A stretch of 64,000 bases of DNA from Metabacillus dongyingensis. Its GTDB lineage: Bacteria > Bacillota > Bacilli > Bacillales > Bacillaceae. The stretch covers positions 298,159-362,158 of the forward strand of contig NZ_OK052578.1 in assembly GCF_019933155.2 (NCBI RefSeq). Direction: 5' to 3'. Below the pieces are notes generated by a model, which saw nothing but the letters and a program-made list of their open reading frames with translations, ran no database searches and was not told where the DNA came from. This document shows, one piece after another, positions 63,055-64,000 of this stretch. Both the position numbers and the translations under genes were made by a program. Positions within the stretch are counted from its first letter, which is position 1; each line of letters starts with the position of its first letter.

Positions 63055-63872
63055 CAATTAGAACCTTTACCAAACCGTTGTTATATTTTATGTTAGTCGG
63101 AATCAGCCTTTTATTCCTGATGCCAGTCTATGTCATGATTGTGACAAGTTTGAAGCCATTGGACCAAGTCACCTTGACAGAGATGTGGAAGCTGCCTGAA
63201 ACACTTGATTTCAGCAGTTATTCGGTTGCGTTTACTAAGCTTGCACCGAACCTATTGAACTCTTTTTATCTCGTCATTCCAGCCACGCTTTTATCCGCGC
63301 TTTTGGGATCCTTGAATGGCTATATTTTATCCAAATGGAAGTTCAAAGGCGCTGACACTGTGTTTACGTTAATTCTATTTGGGATGTTTATTCCCTACCA
63401 AAGCATCCTAATTCCAATGATTCAATTCCTGCGGGAAATTGGATTGTACAATACCATCGCGGGACTAGTTTTTGTGCACGTGGTTTATGGGATCCCGATC
63501 ACTACTCTTATGTTCCGAAACTTCTATGCTAGCATACCAGATGAAATGATAGAATCAGCCAAGATTGACGGAGCAGGGTTTATTCGGATTTTCCGTTATA
63601 TCATGATTCCACTTTCGATTACTGGATTTGTCGTGGTCGCCATCTGGCAGTTTACGAACATCTGGAATGAGTTCTTGTTTGCCGTGACTATCACAACTTC
63701 AAGCCAACAGCCTATTATGGTCGCCCTTCAGAATTTATCAGGAAGCCAAATCGTTCAATGGAATGTACAAATGGCTGGGGCACTGCTCGCTGCCCTTCCG
63801 ACCCTATTAGTCTATATTTTCTTAGGGAAGTTTTTTGTAAAGGGATTACTTGCGGGATCAGTAAAAGGGTGA
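63051..63872 (+). CDS. Sugar ABC transporter permease, MalG/UgpE type
   Basis: The 273-residue protein has six helices and the EAA loop DEMIESAKIDGAGFIRIFRY. It completes the channel. No ATPase gene follows before the window ends, so the importer probably uses a shared MsmX-type ATPase encoded elsewhere, as is usual for Bacillus CUT1 systems. Confidence 0.93.
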   Translation: MTIRTFTKPLLYFMLVGISLLFLMPVYVMIVTSLKPLDQVTLTEMWKLPETLDFSSYSVAFTKLAPNLLNSFYLVIPATLLSALLGSLNGYILSKWKFKGADTVFTLILFGMFIPYQSILIPMIQFLREIGLYNTIAGLVFVHVVYGIPITTLMFRNFYASIPDEMIESAKIDGAGFIRIFRYIMIPLSITGFVVVAIWQFTNIWNEFLFAVTITTSSQQPIMVALQNLSGSQIVQWNVQMAGALLAALPTLLVYIFLGKFFVKGLLAGSVKG

Positions 63873-63926
63873 CAAGTATTTAAGATGACTGGGCCAAATG
63901 GAGGCCTGTTATCTCTAAATAATCAC

Positions 63927-63957
63927 AAAGGTATAGGGGGAGGTGCAATACCTTTTT
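63927..63957 (+). terminator. Hairpin terminator or attenuator after the importer genes
   Basis: AAAGGTAT (63927-63934) pairs with ATACCTTT (63948-63955), followed by TT. The short T run suggests partial read-through to the next gene. Confidence 0.6.
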
Positions 63958-63985
63958 CACTGCTGTTTTGAATAATAATCTAATT

Positions 63986-64000
63986 GGAGGTGTGAATTAA
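63986..64000 (+). promoter_or_regulatory. Ribosome binding site of a gene just outside the window
   Basis: GGAGG (63986-63990) with no start codon within range that gives an open frame before the edge. The next gene probably begins at or just after base 64001, most likely another gene of the sugar operon. Confidence 0.5.

Noticed and set aside
1..64000. tRNA or rRNA genes, CRISPR arrays, prophage, toxin-antitoxin pairs, replication origin
   Set aside because: None was recognised on reading both strands; no regular direct repeats with spacers, cloverleaf-like segments or DnaA-box clusters were seen.

Overview
The window looks like chromosome of an endospore-forming Bacillaceae bacterium (Bacillus sensu lato; genus not assignable from sequence alone). 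It is AT-rich, has strong AGGAGG-type ribosome binding sites and frequent GTG/TTG starts, carries an L-box lysine riboswitch, and holds two complete GerA-type spore germinant-receptor operons. No rRNA, tRNA, CRISPR array, intact transposase or prophage was seen.

Layout. 0-5 kb: the 3' end of an ArsR regulator fused in frame to an SRPBCC domain, dapA behind a lysine riboswitch, and a secreted LamG/Big2/dockerin phosphodiesterase behind PhoP-like boxes. 5-8 kb: a VOC protein, a YitT-family membrane protein and a TetR regulator with a palindromic operator. 8-15 kb: a patchwork of an epoxide hydrolase, an MsrB, an MFS exporter and a LysR regulator, with duplicated promoter/operator modules and broken copies of TetR, MFS and PotA-like genes. 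15-26 kb: an XRE-TPR regulator facing a 1.2-kilo-residue subtilisin-like protease, then a 1372-residue exoprotein joining a phosphodiester-glycosidase domain to a metallophosphatase, then a small secreted crystallin/inhibitor-like protein. 26-30 kb: a second ArsR/SRPBCC pair (here separate genes) with a YdeI-family gene. 30-43 kb: gerA-B-C on + and gerA-C-B on -, converging on asnB and several gene remnants. 43-48 kb: Rrf2 and TetR regulators, an AhpD-like protein, a secreted MsrAB plus MsrB, and decayed azoreductase and DinB genes. 48-55 kb: a seven-gene, apparently transferred operon resembling the E. coli ydjX/ynjBCDF cluster. 55-64 kb: a DUF3231 protein, then a YesMN-like two-component system with a membrane-anchored sugar-binding protein next to a CcpA-controlled sugar ABC importer.

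How it fits together. Extracellular nutrient acquisition is one theme: exo-phosphoesterases probably responding to phosphate, an exoprotease and sugar import. Methionine-sulfoxide repair, drug/epoxide handling with TetR/ArsR/Rrf2/LysR control, and germination are the others. About fifteen gene remnants show heavy duplication and decay. The most intriguing units are the ydjX/ynj-like operon, a possible dockerin-cohesin pairing between two secreted phosphoesterases, a TAA-to-CAA stop loss that fuses ArsR to SRPBCC, and a TetR gene whose promoter implies a leaderless mRNA.
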